From an uncultured Acidobacteriaceae bacterium (GTDB lineage: Bacteria > Acidobacteriota > Terriglobia > Terriglobales > Acidobacteriaceae), in the NCBI GenBank assembly GCA_937879855.1, contig CALFMO010000011.1, positions 1-64,000 of the forward strand: a stretch of DNA of 64,000 nt, given 5' to 3'. The position numbers and the translations under genes were made by a program. A model generated the notes under the pieces. It ran no database searches. It was not told where the DNA came from and saw only the letters and a program-made list of their open reading frames with translations. This document shows, piece after piece, positions 24,128-32,230 of the stretch. Within the stretch, counting starts at the first letter, position 1; each line of letters begins with the position of its first letter.

Positions 24128-24399
24128 TGCCTGATCCTCGCTTCCGCATGGTGCTATTGAAAGTAAACAGATGACGGAGGGTGAGGGAGTAGCGGTAGTG
24201 GTTCGGGGCTGTGGAAAAGTGGGGCGTGAGCGGTCTTCATTCGCCTCGCAAACATGCCGAATACTTAATCGCGGACGAAGCGGAGACAGTTCTGTCGGAA
24301 TCTTCACGGAGCGCCTCCGATCGACCGCTGAGATTTTAAGGGAACGTACCGAGGCGGAAAAATCGGTTGCCGGACCTTGTCGCCCTCGGATGAGGAAGG

Positions 24400-25224
24400 C
24401 TACAGCAAGAGAGTTTTCATGCACGAGCAACTACCGCCGGCCTTTTCGAACTCGGTGGTTTCGACGAGCACGGGCTTCAGTCGCTCGTGGTGGAGAATCT
24501 CTTCCAACTGAGGAGAGATATGAGGCGTGATGTAGTTGCCGTTAACGACGATTCCATTGCCCATAAAGCGATGAGCCTCCTCGGCGGTGAGCAGGTGAAC
24601 GCGCTTCCAGAATTTGTGAAGAGAGGCGAGCGCTTCGGAGGAATACGCGCCCGGGAAAATCAATGCGGCTTCGTTGTTGAGAGGGCACAGACAAGTGTCG
24701 AGGTGATAGCAATATGGATCGACCAACTGCAAGGGCACGACTGGAATCCCCATTTCGAACATCGCCGCGGAAAATTTCTCGATGCCGCCGCGAGTGCTGC
24801 GAAAGCCATATCCGCCATAAATGCGGGAACCATCAGGATGCCAGAGCAGATCACCGTGGCCTTCAAGGTAGTCGTCGCCGTAGTCGAGATCGATGATGCG
24901 ATAGTCGCGCGCGCGAAACCAGTCGGTGTAATGCGATACTTCGCGCTGCCGCGAGGCATACTTCATGCGACTGGGCACTACAAATTTTCCGTAGCCGATT
25001 TTCTTCCCGGCGAAAATTTGATTGGCCGCGAAGACCATATCTTCGAGGCCTTCAACAGGATGAATAGTTTCAATTTCGCAGCCGCTCTGTTGCAAAACGC
25101 AACAGAGATTTTCCCACTGGCTGCGTGCTTTCGCGCGATCCACTGGGAACTCTCTCGACATGTAGGGATTTTTCTGATCGACGACATCGAAATAATTCGG
25201 CGGACAGAGCAAAACTTTGAGCAT
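24400..25224 (-). CDS. Amidinotransferase / dimethylarginine dimethylaminohydrolase-like protein
   Basis: 274 residues of the guanidino-group-modifying superfamily. Key motifs: MVFAANQIFAG near residue 63, YLEGHGDLLWHPDG with an acidic and a His residue, CYHLDTCLCPL carrying the catalytic His, and FEKAGGSCSCM with the nucleophilic Cys at the C-terminus. Members hydrolyse or transfer amidino groups of arginine derivatives; whether this one uses arginine, dimethylarginine or another substrate cannot be told. It is monocistronic; a 272-bp gap without a gene separates it from the GAF protein. Confidence 0.85.
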   Translation of the reverse strand: MLKVLLCPPNYFDVVDQKNPYMSREFPVDRAKARSQWENLCCVLQQSGCEIETIHPVEGLEDMVFAANQIFAGKKIGYGKFVVPSRMKYASRQREVSHYTDWFRARDYRIIDLDYGDDYLEGHGDLLWHPDGSRIYGGYGFRSTRGGIEKFSAAMFEMGIPVVPLQLVDPYCYHLDTCLCPLNNEAALIFPGAYSSEALASLHKFWKRVHLLTAEEAHRFMGNGIVVNGNYITPHISPQLEEILHHERLKPVLVETTEFEKAGGSCSCMKTLLL

Positions 25225-25451
25225 ACGATTAATGGTAGCCGCTCGAACGAAGCACCTACAAGGAATCGTCGACGAAGCATCGGCCTCGATGCCGAATAGT
25301 CGGCAAAGGGAAACACAAGGGCGGATACGCGCATCCTCCGCTCATCCGAAGATCTCCCGCACGTCCCGGCAACTCCGTGGCATGCAACGTGCAAACAATT
25401 TCGAATCCAGTGGTTCGTCAGAAACGATTTTGATCAACAGGAAGTGAGAAT

Positions 25452-25745
25452 ATGCTAAGCCGATGTGCCAATTCCGAGTGCGGCAAACCGTTTCTCCGGC
25501 TCCGAGAAGGTAAGCTGTTCTTGGTGGAGACAGGGCGCGTTCCCAAACCGGGAGAATCAGCAACTCCTCCATTCGTTCGCCCCAGGCAACAGCAACGGTG
25601 TGTGGAACATTTCTGGCTGTGCGATGACTGCGCCGCACATTGGACTCTGGCCTATGATCAAGAGCGTGGAATCACACTGGCTGCACTGCGGCGGCCCATC
25701 TTGAGCGTTGCTGCAGCGGCTGGCAGTTCGACCGGAGTTGCGTAG
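25452..25745 (+). CDS. Small zinc-ribbon protein
   Basis: 97 residues. Two Cys pairs, CANSEC (Cys5, Cys10) and FWLCDDC (Cys57, Cys60), frame a basic segment starting GKPFLRLREGKLFLVE. The same arrangement appears in a group of short Acidobacteriota proteins that I know only as hypothetical. Probably a metal-stabilised fold; function unknown. It converges on the DUF2252 gene with an 11-bp gap. Confidence 0.75.
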   Translation: MLSRCANSECGKPFLRLREGKLFLVETGRVPKPGESATPPFVRPRQQQRCVEHFWLCDDCAAHWTLAYDQERGITLAALRRPILSVAAAAGSSTGVA

Positions 25746-25756
25746 CCGCCGTTTGG

Positions 25757-26842
25757 CTACACATCCTCACTCTTTCGCAAGGTCTTCCAGTCCTCGCGCA
25801 CTGCCTCCGACATCTCTTCGGTAGCCCTATGTAGCCACTTCGCCTTCTGCTTTTGCATGTGGGCAAGAATCGGCTTGCGGGCGGTCTTGGTTCCGAGATG
25901 AATGTTTGCGGTTTCCCATCCCATGGCGCGTAGCAGGCGCAATTCCTTGCCCGGCGCGCGAAGCGTTGCCAATTCGATGCGCGAGCAATGCGGGCTTAAT
26001 CGGCGGACGATCCAGCGCCCACGCAACTGAACGAAAGGATCGACACAGCGCACGGCCCGGCTGATGATCGCCTGGTAGAGAATCTCAGGCGGGCCTTGAT
26101 GATCCTTTGCCCAATAGCATGCCGACGAAACCAGGGCCTTGGCCTCGCGGGCGACCCTGCCGCCGTGCCAGTCAGCGATGGCGACATAGCGCGCGTGCCC
26201 CAGGCTTCCCAGACCCGCTACGCGAGTCGCCAACCGATAAACCAAATCTCGGGCGGGCATGAGGTGCTCAAGCGCGTCGATTGCGCTGATGGGAACGTCG
26301 CCTTTTACAGTCGGGAGAGCATCCATTTTCGCCCAGAAGTGGACCGGGTCTCGCAGTTCACTCTCCGCGATCTGACGCAGCCACTCGTGGTTCTCGCCCA
26401 GCACGAACGGCATTCCTCCCGCCTGCAAGCTTTCGCGATAGCCTTCGAGAATGGAATCGCAGATGTCTTTGTGTTTGAGCGGCAAGTGCCCAGCCTCTGA
26501 AGCGAGATGCGCGCTCACCGCCAGGCGCACCAGATCGTTGGCATAGGACATGGGATGGGCTTCGTCGAAGTCATTGACGCCCCAGATCAAGCGGCCTTCG
26601 ATGTCGCGCCAGGTGCCAAAATTTTCCACGTGCAGATCGCCAACTGCCAGCACTTGTGGTCCGTGAGCAAGATCGGGACAGACCTCCGGCCAGATTTGCG
26701 CCCAGCGATAAAACGTAGCGCGCAGGAATGGGAAAACTGCCGCCTTCATGTTGGCATGTTTGAGCCGCAGATCCTTGGTGACAACATCCGTGCGATGGCC
26801 TAACCAGTCTTCGAAGTGGCGGGTCGCTTTGACAACGTTCAT
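25757..26842 (-). CDS. DUF2252 family protein
   Basis: 361 residues. DUF2252 proteins resemble kinase-like folds; the hallmark motifs VGDLHVENFGTW (about 66-77, the would-be catalytic loop) and WGVNDFDEAHP (about 87-97, the would-be metal-binding DFD) are intact. No substrate is established for the family. C-terminal region is basic (KTARKPILAHMQKQKAKW). It is a single gene, with a palindromic repeat and the ferredoxin gene upstream. Confidence 0.88.
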   Translation of the reverse strand: MNVVKATRHFEDWLGHRTDVVTKDLRLKHANMKAAVFPFLRATFYRWAQIWPEVCPDLAHGPQVLAVGDLHVENFGTWRDIEGRLIWGVNDFDEAHPMSYANDLVRLAVSAHLASEAGHLPLKHKDICDSILEGYRESLQAGGMPFVLGENHEWLRQIAESELRDPVHFWAKMDALPTVKGDVPISAIDALEHLMPARDLVYRLATRVAGLGSLGHARYVAIADWHGGRVAREAKALVSSACYWAKDHQGPPEILYQAIISRAVRCVDPFVQLRGRWIVRRLSPHCSRIELATLRAPGKELRLLRAMGWETANIHLGTKTARKPILAHMQKQKAKWLHRATEEMSEAVREDWKTLRKSEDV

Positions 26843-26950
26843 AGCGTCGCCACGATAGCGAGGAATGCGGAATCAAGTCAACGGGAGGAGCAAATCTTCG
26901 AGGACGCGGGGCCGTCGTGATTCTTGGGCCTGGCCTCGGGACAACGTGAA

Positions 26951-27000
26951 TCAAAATCCCCACCCTGTCGCGGAAGACGCGACAAGGGTGGGGCACCCGG
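26951..27000. repeat. CCCCACCC...GGGTGGGG palindromic repeat, copy 2
   Basis: TCAAAATCCCCACCC-TGTCGCG-GAAGA-CGCGACA-AGGGTGGGG forms a hairpin with a stem of about 15 bp. It is nearly identical to 10657-10705 and lies directly downstream of the ferredoxin gene, where it could terminate its transcript. Confidence 0.85.
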
Positions 27001-27017
27001 AGGTCGAAGCAGGTAGA

Positions 27018-27272
27018 TCAGTGCTTGTAGAAGGCGGCGTTCTTCTCGATGAATTCTTTCTTTTCTTCCGGCACGTCGTCGAGGGCGTGAATCGAATCGG
27101 AGGTGCAGGCCGGAATGCAAGCGCCACAGTCGATGCAGCCCTCGGGATCTACATACATTTGAGTGGCGGCTTCGAAACCCGGCTCGTCCTGCTTGGGATG
27201 GATGCAGTCGGTAGGGCAAACTTCAACGCAAAGGGAGTCCTTGATGCACGTATCTGTGATTACGTAGGCCAT
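27018..27272 (-). CDS. Ferredoxin with two iron-sulfur clusters
   Basis: 84 residues. The first cluster motif is CIKDSLCVEVCPTDC (Cys9, 15, 19, 23) and the second is CIDCGACIPAC, the pattern of 7Fe/8Fe bacterial ferredoxins (FdxA-like) rather than a 2Fe-2S protein. The motif ECGACIP-type end without Pro after the last Cys is normal for this group. It is an electron carrier in the cytoplasm; partners are not encoded nearby. Two CRP-like palindromes lie 79 and 190 bp upstream of its start and may control it. Confidence 0.93.
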   Translation of the reverse strand: MAYVITDTCIKDSLCVEVCPTDCIHPKQDEPGFEAATQMYVDPEGCIDCGACIPACTSDSIHALDDVPEEKKEFIEKNAAFYKH

Positions 27273-27350
27273 GGTGAATCGATCTCCAGAATAAAATGAG
27301 AGCCTTCGGCTCGCTCAACAGTCAGTGTAAGAAGCACGCAAAAAGCGGGC

Positions 27351-27366
27351 CGTGATTTCGGTCACA
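27351..27366. promoter_or_regulatory. CRP-like binding site, proximal
   Basis: CGTGA-TTTCGG-TCACA differs from the CRP consensus TGTGA-N6-TCACA at one position. It is centred about 86 bp upstream of the ferredoxin start codon (leftward gene). Confidence 0.45.
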
Positions 27367-27460
27367 GGCGGTTGTGCGCGAAGGGGAATTACGAGACGGG
27401 AAAGCGGGATTCGGTTGTGATTTCGAAAGGTAAGACTCAGATGATAGAAATCACGCGGAA

Positions 27461-27478
27461 CTGTGATGACCGTCACAG
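27461..27478. promoter_or_regulatory. CRP-like binding site, perfect palindrome
   Basis: CTGTGA-TGACCG-TCACAG is a perfect match to the TGTGA-N6-TCACA consensus of CRP-family regulators, in the 556-bp gap between ferredoxin (leftward) and the L,D-transpeptidase (rightward). It could serve either gene. Confidence 0.55.
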
Positions 27479-27541
27479 AAATGCGAAGGCGACAGGTCTT
27501 AAATAGCGACAATTGAAGTAGGCCTTCTAGTGAATAAAGAT

Positions 27542-27624
27542 CGCCCGGCCCTACCCACAGAACCCCACAAGCCGTTTCCCCAGACGGCAAGGGCCGGGCG
27601 CTTGAAGGCTTGAGCAAAGCCTTC
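27542..27624. ncRNA. Candidate structured RNA element, strand undecided
   Basis: An 11-bp perfect stem (CGCCCGGCCCT at 27542-27552 with AGGGCCGGGCG at 27590-27600) encloses a second hairpin (GCCGT...ACGGC, 27571-27588), and is followed by an 8-bp hairpin GAAGGCTT-GAGCA-AAGCCTTC (27604-27624). On the plus strand a pyrimidine-rich GTTCTTCCTC comes next. The fold could be a leader element of either flanking gene or a repeat. I match it to no known riboswitch class. Confidence 0.4.
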
Positions 27625-27828
27625 GTTCTTCCTCGGTTTACTCCTGTGCTATTTCATTCGTGCTCTGTCTGCAGTTGGCAGAGACGTGTGTGTACCCGTA
27701 GACACGCTGTGGCCACCCATATACTCGGCCAGTACGTTCTGCAGCCGCTAACTCCATTTGTTTCAATGCGCTAACGATTGGCTCTCTTCCTGCCATACCA
27801 GTGTACGACGCAGTTGGTGGGAGCCGAC

Positions 27829-28464
27829 ATGGAACGCGCAGCCAGCAAAGCAGCCACAAAACCAACGTCAGGATGCATCCTTGCAATCGTCGTCGCAGCG
27901 ACTTTGACTCTAGCTCTCCCCGCATTCGCGCAGACTGCGAAGACCACGGCTGACCGCGCGGTCAACCGAATCGTCCTGATCAGTCTTGCGGACCGCAAAC
28001 TGGCCGTGATCGAAGATGGTGACGTTCTCGCTACGTTTCCGGTCGCAGTTGGCGCGGCAACCAGTCCAAGCCCCACCGGGACATTTCAAATCGTCAACCG
28101 CGTTTCGAATCCGACTTACTACCACCCGGACACGGTGATCCCGAGCGGCAAAGACAATCCCGTGGGAACGCGGTGGATCGGACTCAACCAAAAAGGATAT
28201 GGAATTCACGGCACGAATGCGCCGAAGTCTGTGGGACACGCGGCTTCGCACGGCTGCATCCGGATGCGCAATCGCGATGTGGAGCGACTGTTCACGATGC
28301 TCCGCGTCGGCGATGCCGTGGAGATTCGTGGTGAGCGCGACGCGCAAGTTGCGGAAGTCTTCGGGAATAGCGTGGACGATACGACTGTGGCTGACGCGGA
28401 CGCTCCCGCGCAGGACGGCGGGCAACAGGAAGAGTCGTCCGAAGTTTTGAACTCGGTCGAGTGA
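27829..28464 (+). CDS. L,D-transpeptidase (YkuD domain), periplasmic
   Basis: 211 residues. The signal peptide ends at LALPAFAQ (about residue 35). The YkuD domain carries the conserved HGTNAP (His127) and the nucleophile motif SHGCIRM (Cys143), so it cross-links peptidoglycan (3-3 bonds) or attaches lipoproteins to it. The acidic, Gln-rich tail after residue 180 is not part of the domain. ATG 27829 has GGGAG seven bases upstream and is preferred to the TTG at 27778. A 55-codon membrane gene and an SPFH gene follow on the same strand. Confidence 0.92.
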   Translation: MERAASKAATKPTSGCILAIVVAATLTLALPAFAQTAKTTADRAVNRIVLISLADRKLAVIEDGDVLATFPVAVGAATSPSPTGTFQIVNRVSNPTYYHPDTVIPSGKDNPVGTRWIGLNQKGYGIHGTNAPKSVGHAASHGCIRMRNRDVERLFTMLRVGDAVEIRGERDAQVAEVFGNSVDDTTVADADAPAQDGGQQEESSEVLNSVE

Positions 28465-28488
28465 ACAGAAGAAATCTCAGGAGGACTT

Positions 28489-28656
28489 ATGCAAATGGCA
28501 ATCACATTCCTGGCAGTCGTGGGCGGAATGGTTTTCTCGCTGGCGGTGGCGTTGCTGGCGGAGGAGCTGATTTTTGGGCAAGTATTCCGTCTGTTCTTCG
28601 CTCCAGCCAAACTGGCGCGGCAGACGGTCGCGGTGAAAACGGAACAGACGCGCTAA
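28489..28656 (+). CDS. Small single-pass membrane protein (55 aa)
   Basis: A short frame of 55 codons with a strong AGGAGG ribosome site seven bases before ATG 28489. The product has one hydrophobic helix (ITFLAVVGGMVFSLAVALL, residues 5-23) followed by a short amphipathic part FGQVFRLFF and a basic tail. It lies 24 bp after the L,D-transpeptidase and 19 bp before the SPFH gene in the same direction, so the three probably form an operon. Function unknown. Confidence 0.7.
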   Translation: MQMAITFLAVVGGMVFSLAVALLAEELIFGQVFRLFFAPAKLARQTVAVKTEQTR

Positions 28657-28675
28657 GGCGCAAAGGAGAACGACA

Positions 28676-30001
28676 ATGCTGGCGTTGAAGTATTTGCTGA
28701 TTGCCGGTGGCCTCGGGATGGTTCTCGTGGCTGTGAGCATTTTGGGTTATGACTTGTATCGCGAATTGCTGTATCGGCGCGCGCTTGCTACTCCAGGCGC
28801 CAGCACGATGCCGCCCCTTCCGCAATGGCGCTGGCAGACTTCGCTAGCGCTCGCGCTGCTGGCCTGGGGACCGATTCTGCTGGCATTCAGCATTGTAGTG
28901 GTCCCAAGCGGCATGGCGGGAGTTCGCGTGAGCCAGATGAGCGGGACAGTGCCCGGCACGCTGTATCCCGGCGCGCATTTTGTAGTGCCGCTGGTCGAGG
29001 ATGTCGCGGTGTTCGATACCCGCGATCAAGTGTTCACTACGGGCGAATCGGAAGATGGCAAAGCAGCAGCCGCAAACGTTTCGAACAAGTCGCAACTACT
29101 CGACGTGCAGGCGAAAGAGGGACTCACGCTCGGCCTGGCAATCACGGTGCGTTATCGTCTCGACCCGAAAAAGCTGGACTACATCCAAAGCAACCTGCCG
29201 CGTCCGGTGGAACGGGAAATCGTTCCGCCCATCGTAGCCAGCGTGTGGCGGGAACTGGTTCCGAACTACACCGTGCGAGATGTTTTTTCGGCCAAGCGCG
29301 AAGAGATACGTCGGAAAGCAGCCGGCATGATCACGCAGAAGTTAGCGGCCGATGGAATTGTGGTGAAAGAAGTCATGCTGCGTGACATTCATTTGCCGGA
29401 AGAGTATGCCAAGGGATTGGAAACTCTGCTGCTGAAAGAGCAGGAAAACGATCGCATGGGCGTGGAAACCGAACTGAAACAGAAGCAAGTGCGCATTTCG
29501 GAGCTCGAAGCCGAGGCGACGAAGGTGCAGCAGATCAAGCAGGCTGAAGGCGAGGCGCAAGTCCACGTCTTACAGGCCAAGGGCGAAGCCGATGCGATGC
29601 AGTACACGCTGCCGCTAAAGGAGAAGCAGATTCAGCAGAGCAAGTTGGAAGCCGAAGCACGCAAGGAAGCAACCATACAGAACGCGGAGGCGGCGGCCCA
29701 GGCCAAGGTCATCGACAGCAAAGCCGAGAACGAACGGCGGAAGTTGCTGGCGGAGGCGGAAGCGGATCGCATTCGTGTGACTGCCGCGGCTGATGCCGAG
29801 CGGCTGTCCAGCGAAGCGGCGATTCTGAAACAGAATCCGTTGTTGATCAATAAGATCGTGGCCGAGCGGCTGTCGGACAAATTGCAAATCATGATGGTGC
29901 CGGCGGACGGGAAATTCTTCTTCGCCAATGACGTCTTGCGCAGTATGAGCGTGGCGAACCAAGCAGGTCAGGTGGAACGGCCAGAAGAACAGCCCAGATA
30001 G
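28676..30001 (+). CDS. SPFH/Band 7 (prohibitin-like) membrane protein
   Basis: 441 residues. Two hydrophobic segments (YLLIAGGLGMVLVAVSILGY and LALALLAWGPILLAFSIVVV) precede a Band 7 domain (about 80-260; GTLYPGAHFVVPLVEDVAVFD, REIVPPIVASVWRELVPNYT, VVKEVMLRDIHLP). A long Ala/Glu/Lys-rich coiled coil follows (255-390). SPFH proteins form membrane rings or microdomains and guard proteases or envelope enzymes. The ribosome site AAAGGAG precedes ATG 28676. Linkage to a peptidoglycan L,D-transpeptidase suggests envelope organisation, which is inference. Confidence 0.9.
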   Translation: MLALKYLLIAGGLGMVLVAVSILGYDLYRELLYRRALATPGASTMPPLPQWRWQTSLALALLAWGPILLAFSIVVVPSGMAGVRVSQMSGTVPGTLYPGAHFVVPLVEDVAVFDTRDQVFTTGESEDGKAAAANVSNKSQLLDVQAKEGLTLGLAITVRYRLDPKKLDYIQSNLPRPVEREIVPPIVASVWRELVPNYTVRDVFSAKREEIRRKAAGMITQKLAADGIVVKEVMLRDIHLPEEYAKGLETLLLKEQENDRMGVETELKQKQVRISELEAEATKVQQIKQAEGEAQVHVLQAKGEADAMQYTLPLKEKQIQQSKLEAEARKEATIQNAEAAAQAKVIDSKAENERRKLLAEAEADRIRVTAAADAERLSSEAAILKQNPLLINKIVAERLSDKLQIMMVPADGKFFFANDVLRSMSVANQAGQVERPEEQPR

Positions 30002-30020
30002 ACCACCAAAATGTCACAAG

Positions 30021-30088
30021 TCAAAATCCCCACCTCTTCGACCTCGCGGCAGACGCTGACCCAAGTCCGAGGGGTGGGCCTGTCATTC
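30021..30088. repeat. CCCCACC...GGGTGGG repeat, degenerate copy 3
   Basis: Starts TCAAAATCCCCACCTCTTCG like the copies at 10657 and 26951, and ends GAGGGGTGGGCC after a longer, diverged middle. It lies just downstream of the SPFH gene. Confidence 0.6.
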
Positions 30089-30124
30089 CCTCCCTGGCAT
30101 GGATCTCTGTGGTTAAATCAACCT

Positions 30125-30388
30125 ATGTTCGCCCGCAAAGTTCGCGTGGAGTACGAAGCGGACGGCCACCGTCTTCCCTGCCCGCTTAAGTGGCTCGACA
30201 GCTTCTCCATGCGCAACTTCACCAACGCCAGCGTCTTCGACGACACCCTTCCGATTGCAGACGGACAGATGGAGATTGGTTCCAGCGTACCGATAAACCA
30301 GCTCAGAGAAGCGATGGAGGATTGGTTTCGACGGAAGGGCTATCTGCCCAAGGATTCACACTTGGTACTGGCGGAGAAGATGACGTGA
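30125..30388 (+). CDS. Hypothetical protein (87 aa)
   Basis: The frame extends to 30011, but its first 38 codons run through a palindromic repeat. ATG 30125 gives an 87-residue protein beginning MFARKVRVEYEADG, with the segments LKWLDSFSMRNFTNASVF and LREAMEDWFRRKGYLPK. The codon use looks real. No family recognised and no strong ribosome site. It converges on the apt gene 44 bp later. Confidence 0.55.
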   Translation: MFARKVRVEYEADGHRLPCPLKWLDSFSMRNFTNASVFDDTLPIADGQMEIGSSVPINQLREAMEDWFRRKGYLPKDSHLVLAEKMT

Positions 30389-30431
30389 GAAAAGCGGATA
30401 TTCAATCCCGAGAAGCAAAGTGAGCCCAACG

Positions 30432-30977
30432 TTATCGATCATAACGCAGCAGCGACATCACATCATACTTTTTGAGTTTTTCACGGCCCTTCAAGAAGTC
30501 CAACTCCACCACGAACCCCAGTCCCGCGATCTTGGCGCCCAGCATTTCTGCCAGCTTCGCAGTGGCCTCCGCGGTGCCGCCGGTCGCCAGCAAGTCGTCG
30601 ACAATCAAGACACGTTGCCCTTTCTTGATCGCATCCCGGTGAATCTCTAAAGAATTCGTTCCGTATTCCAGCGAGTAATCGTATTTCACGCACTCCGCCG
30701 GAAGTTTGCCGGGCTTGCGTACTGGGACGAATCCGGCGTTCAAACGATAGGCCAGCGCCGGGGCAAAGATAAATCCGCGGGCTTCCATCCCCAGCACAAG
30801 GTCTATGCTTTGCGAGATGTAATGCTCCGAGAGTTTGTCGATCAGCGTGGCAAATCCGGTCTTATCTTTCAGCAGCGTCGTGATGTCGTAAAAGAGAATC
30901 CCTTTCTTGGGAAAATCGGGGATCTCACGAATGAGTTTCTTCAGGTGATCCGCATCCATCGGCGGGACAGGTGGCAT
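30432..30977 (-). CDS. apt: Adenine phosphoribosyltransferase
   Basis: Salvages adenine to AMP with phosphoribosyl pyrophosphate. 181 residues. The PRPP-binding motif is VLIVDDLLATGGTA (123-136), and GMEARGFIFAPALAY (63-77) and VRKPGKLP (86-93) are family signatures. The start at 30977 directly follows the acylphosphatase stop (TAG-ATG), so the two are co-translated; an in-frame ATG at 30959 is an alternative. Confidence 0.95.
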   Translation of the reverse strand: MPPVPPMDADHLKKLIREIPDFPKKGILFYDITTLLKDKTGFATLIDKLSEHYISQSIDLVLGMEARGFIFAPALAYRLNAGFVPVRKPGKLPAECVKYDYSLEYGTNSLEIHRDAIKKGQRVLIVDDLLATGGTAEATAKLAEMLGAKIAGLGFVVELDFLKGREKLKKYDVMSLLRYDR

Positions 30978-31277
30978 CTACCACGCTCCTTCAATGCGAA
31001 ATGAATTCAAGCCGGTGACCGGAGTGGCGTCTGATGCTTCGACGGCATCCACACGAGCCGCGCGCGGCCCTTCACGAAGCCGGGAATGCAATCCAGAAAG
31101 CTGGTCGCGCGTTCCCTGGGCAGAAACTTCCACGCTGCCATCGTGGTTGTTGCGAACCCATCCGGAAATCCCCAGGATGTGCGCCTCGCGCTCCACAAAC
31201 CAGCGGAAGCCGACCCCCTGAACACGTCCGCGAACGATGAACCGGCGGGCTTGAATCGGCTTTTCAGTGGGAGCCAT
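30978..31277 (-). CDS. acyP: Acylphosphatase
   Basis: Small enzyme that hydrolyses acyl phosphates. 99 residues with the complete signature GRVQGVGFRWFVEREA (catalytic Arg25) and WVRNNHDGSVEVSAQG (catalytic Asn near 43). A nine-residue N-terminal extension precedes the fold. It is immediately upstream of apt without a gap, and 105 bp downstream of efp; an AT-rich palindromic repeat lies in that gap. Confidence 0.95.
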   Translation of the reverse strand: MAPTEKPIQARRFIVRGRVQGVGFRWFVEREAHILGISGWVRNNHDGSVEVSAQGTRDQLSGLHSRLREGPRAARVDAVEASDATPVTGLNSFRIEGAW

Positions 31278-31283
31278 AAAAAA

Positions 31284-31378
31284 ATTGCTGATTGTTGATT
31301 TTTAATTGTTGATTGAAAACCACGAACGCCGGCTTACTGGCATTTTCAATCAATAATCAGCAATCGACAATCAACAAT
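31284..31378. repeat. AT-rich imperfect palindromic repeat, copy 2 of 3
   Basis: Left arm starts ATTGCTGATTGTTGATTT and ends GATTGAAAA; right arm starts TTTTCAATCAATAATC and ends ATCAACAAT. The core between them contains GCCGGC, as in copy 1 (5565-5651). It fills the gap between efp and acyP. Confidence 0.85.
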
Positions 31379-31382
31379 GGCC

Positions 31383-31943
31383 TTACGCTCTCGACAGATA
31401 CGCGCCTTCCGACGTGTCGACCTTGATCTTCTCGCCTTCGTTAATGAATGGCGGCACCTGCACCACCAGTCCAGTCTCGGTTTTGGCGGCCTTGGTGACG
31501 CTTGAAGCGGTAGCGCTCTTCAGTCCGGGCTCGGTCTCAACCACGGTCAATACCACGGTCTGCGGCAACTCGATTCCTACCGCCTTGCCATCGAAAAACT
31601 CGACTTTGATTTCGAGATTCGCGATCAGATAATCCACCGCGTCACCCAGAATTTCCTTGCTCAGGTGAGTCTGCTCGTAGTTCGTGGTGTCCATGAAGTA
31701 ATAACTGTCGCCGTCGGCGTAGAGAAACTGCATCTCGACTTCGTCGACGTTGACCTTCTCGATCGGATCGGGGGAGCGAAAGCGGTGTTCGAACATGGCG
31801 CCGGTCCGCAGGTTGCGCAACTTGGCTTGAATGAAGGCGCGCAGGTTGCCGGGGGTGCGGTGTTCGACGCTGAAGACGGAGTGCAGATCATTGTTGTGCT
31901 TAATGATCATGCCAGGACGAAGCTGGGTGGCAGGGATCGACAT
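31383..31943 (-). CDS. efp: Elongation factor P
   Basis: Relieves ribosome stalling at consecutive prolines. 186 residues from ATG 31943, which has AGGAG upstream; the frame reaches 32021, but the added part does not resemble EF-P. Three beta-barrel domains are recognisable (TQLRPGMIIKHNN, then IEKVNVDEVEMQFLYADGD, and GLVVQVPPFINEGEKIKVD). The loop that normally carries the modified Lys34 or Arg32 reads HRTPGNLRAF, so Asn33 occupies that place. The protein is otherwise complete. Confidence 0.95.
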   Translation of the reverse strand: MSIPATQLRPGMIIKHNNDLHSVFSVEHRTPGNLRAFIQAKLRNLRTGAMFEHRFRSPDPIEKVNVDEVEMQFLYADGDSYYFMDTTNYEQTHLSKEILGDAVDYLIANLEIKVEFFDGKAVGIELPQTVVLTVVETEPGLKSATASSVTKAAKTETGLVVQVPPFINEGEKIKVDTSEGAYLSRA

Positions 31944-32230
31944 CGCTTGAAAAACTCTCCTTGTACGATTGCGTTTGTGAACCCGGCGGAAGGAGGGGCA
32001 GGCCACAAATTCCGCCGCCACGAAGGCTAAAACATTATTTTACACTCACCTGCGCCGGAAAAGAAACCTTCCCATCGCCGAACTCATCGAAACTCCACGG
32101 AATCCGCTCATCCCGATTACGTTCGCTGAGTTCGCCGACATAGGACTAGAATGAACTCGGCCGGATCTCAGCGCAGCTTTCTCCAATTTGCCCGATCATT
32201 TCCCGGGCGGAAAATTTGAGGGTCTTCATT

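Noticed and set aside
24487..25299. 270-codon plus-strand open frame opposite the amidinotransferase
   Set aside because: Shadow frame; the minus-strand protein has the catalytic motifs.
27351..27366. FNR rather than CRP site
   Set aside because: Half sites are TGA/TCA with N6 spacing and TGTGA-like ends, not TTGAT-N4-ATCAA.
27315..27617. 100-codon minus-strand open frame in the ferredoxin upstream gap
   Set aside because: Runs through the CRP-like sites and the hairpins, has no ribosome site and no recognisable sequence.
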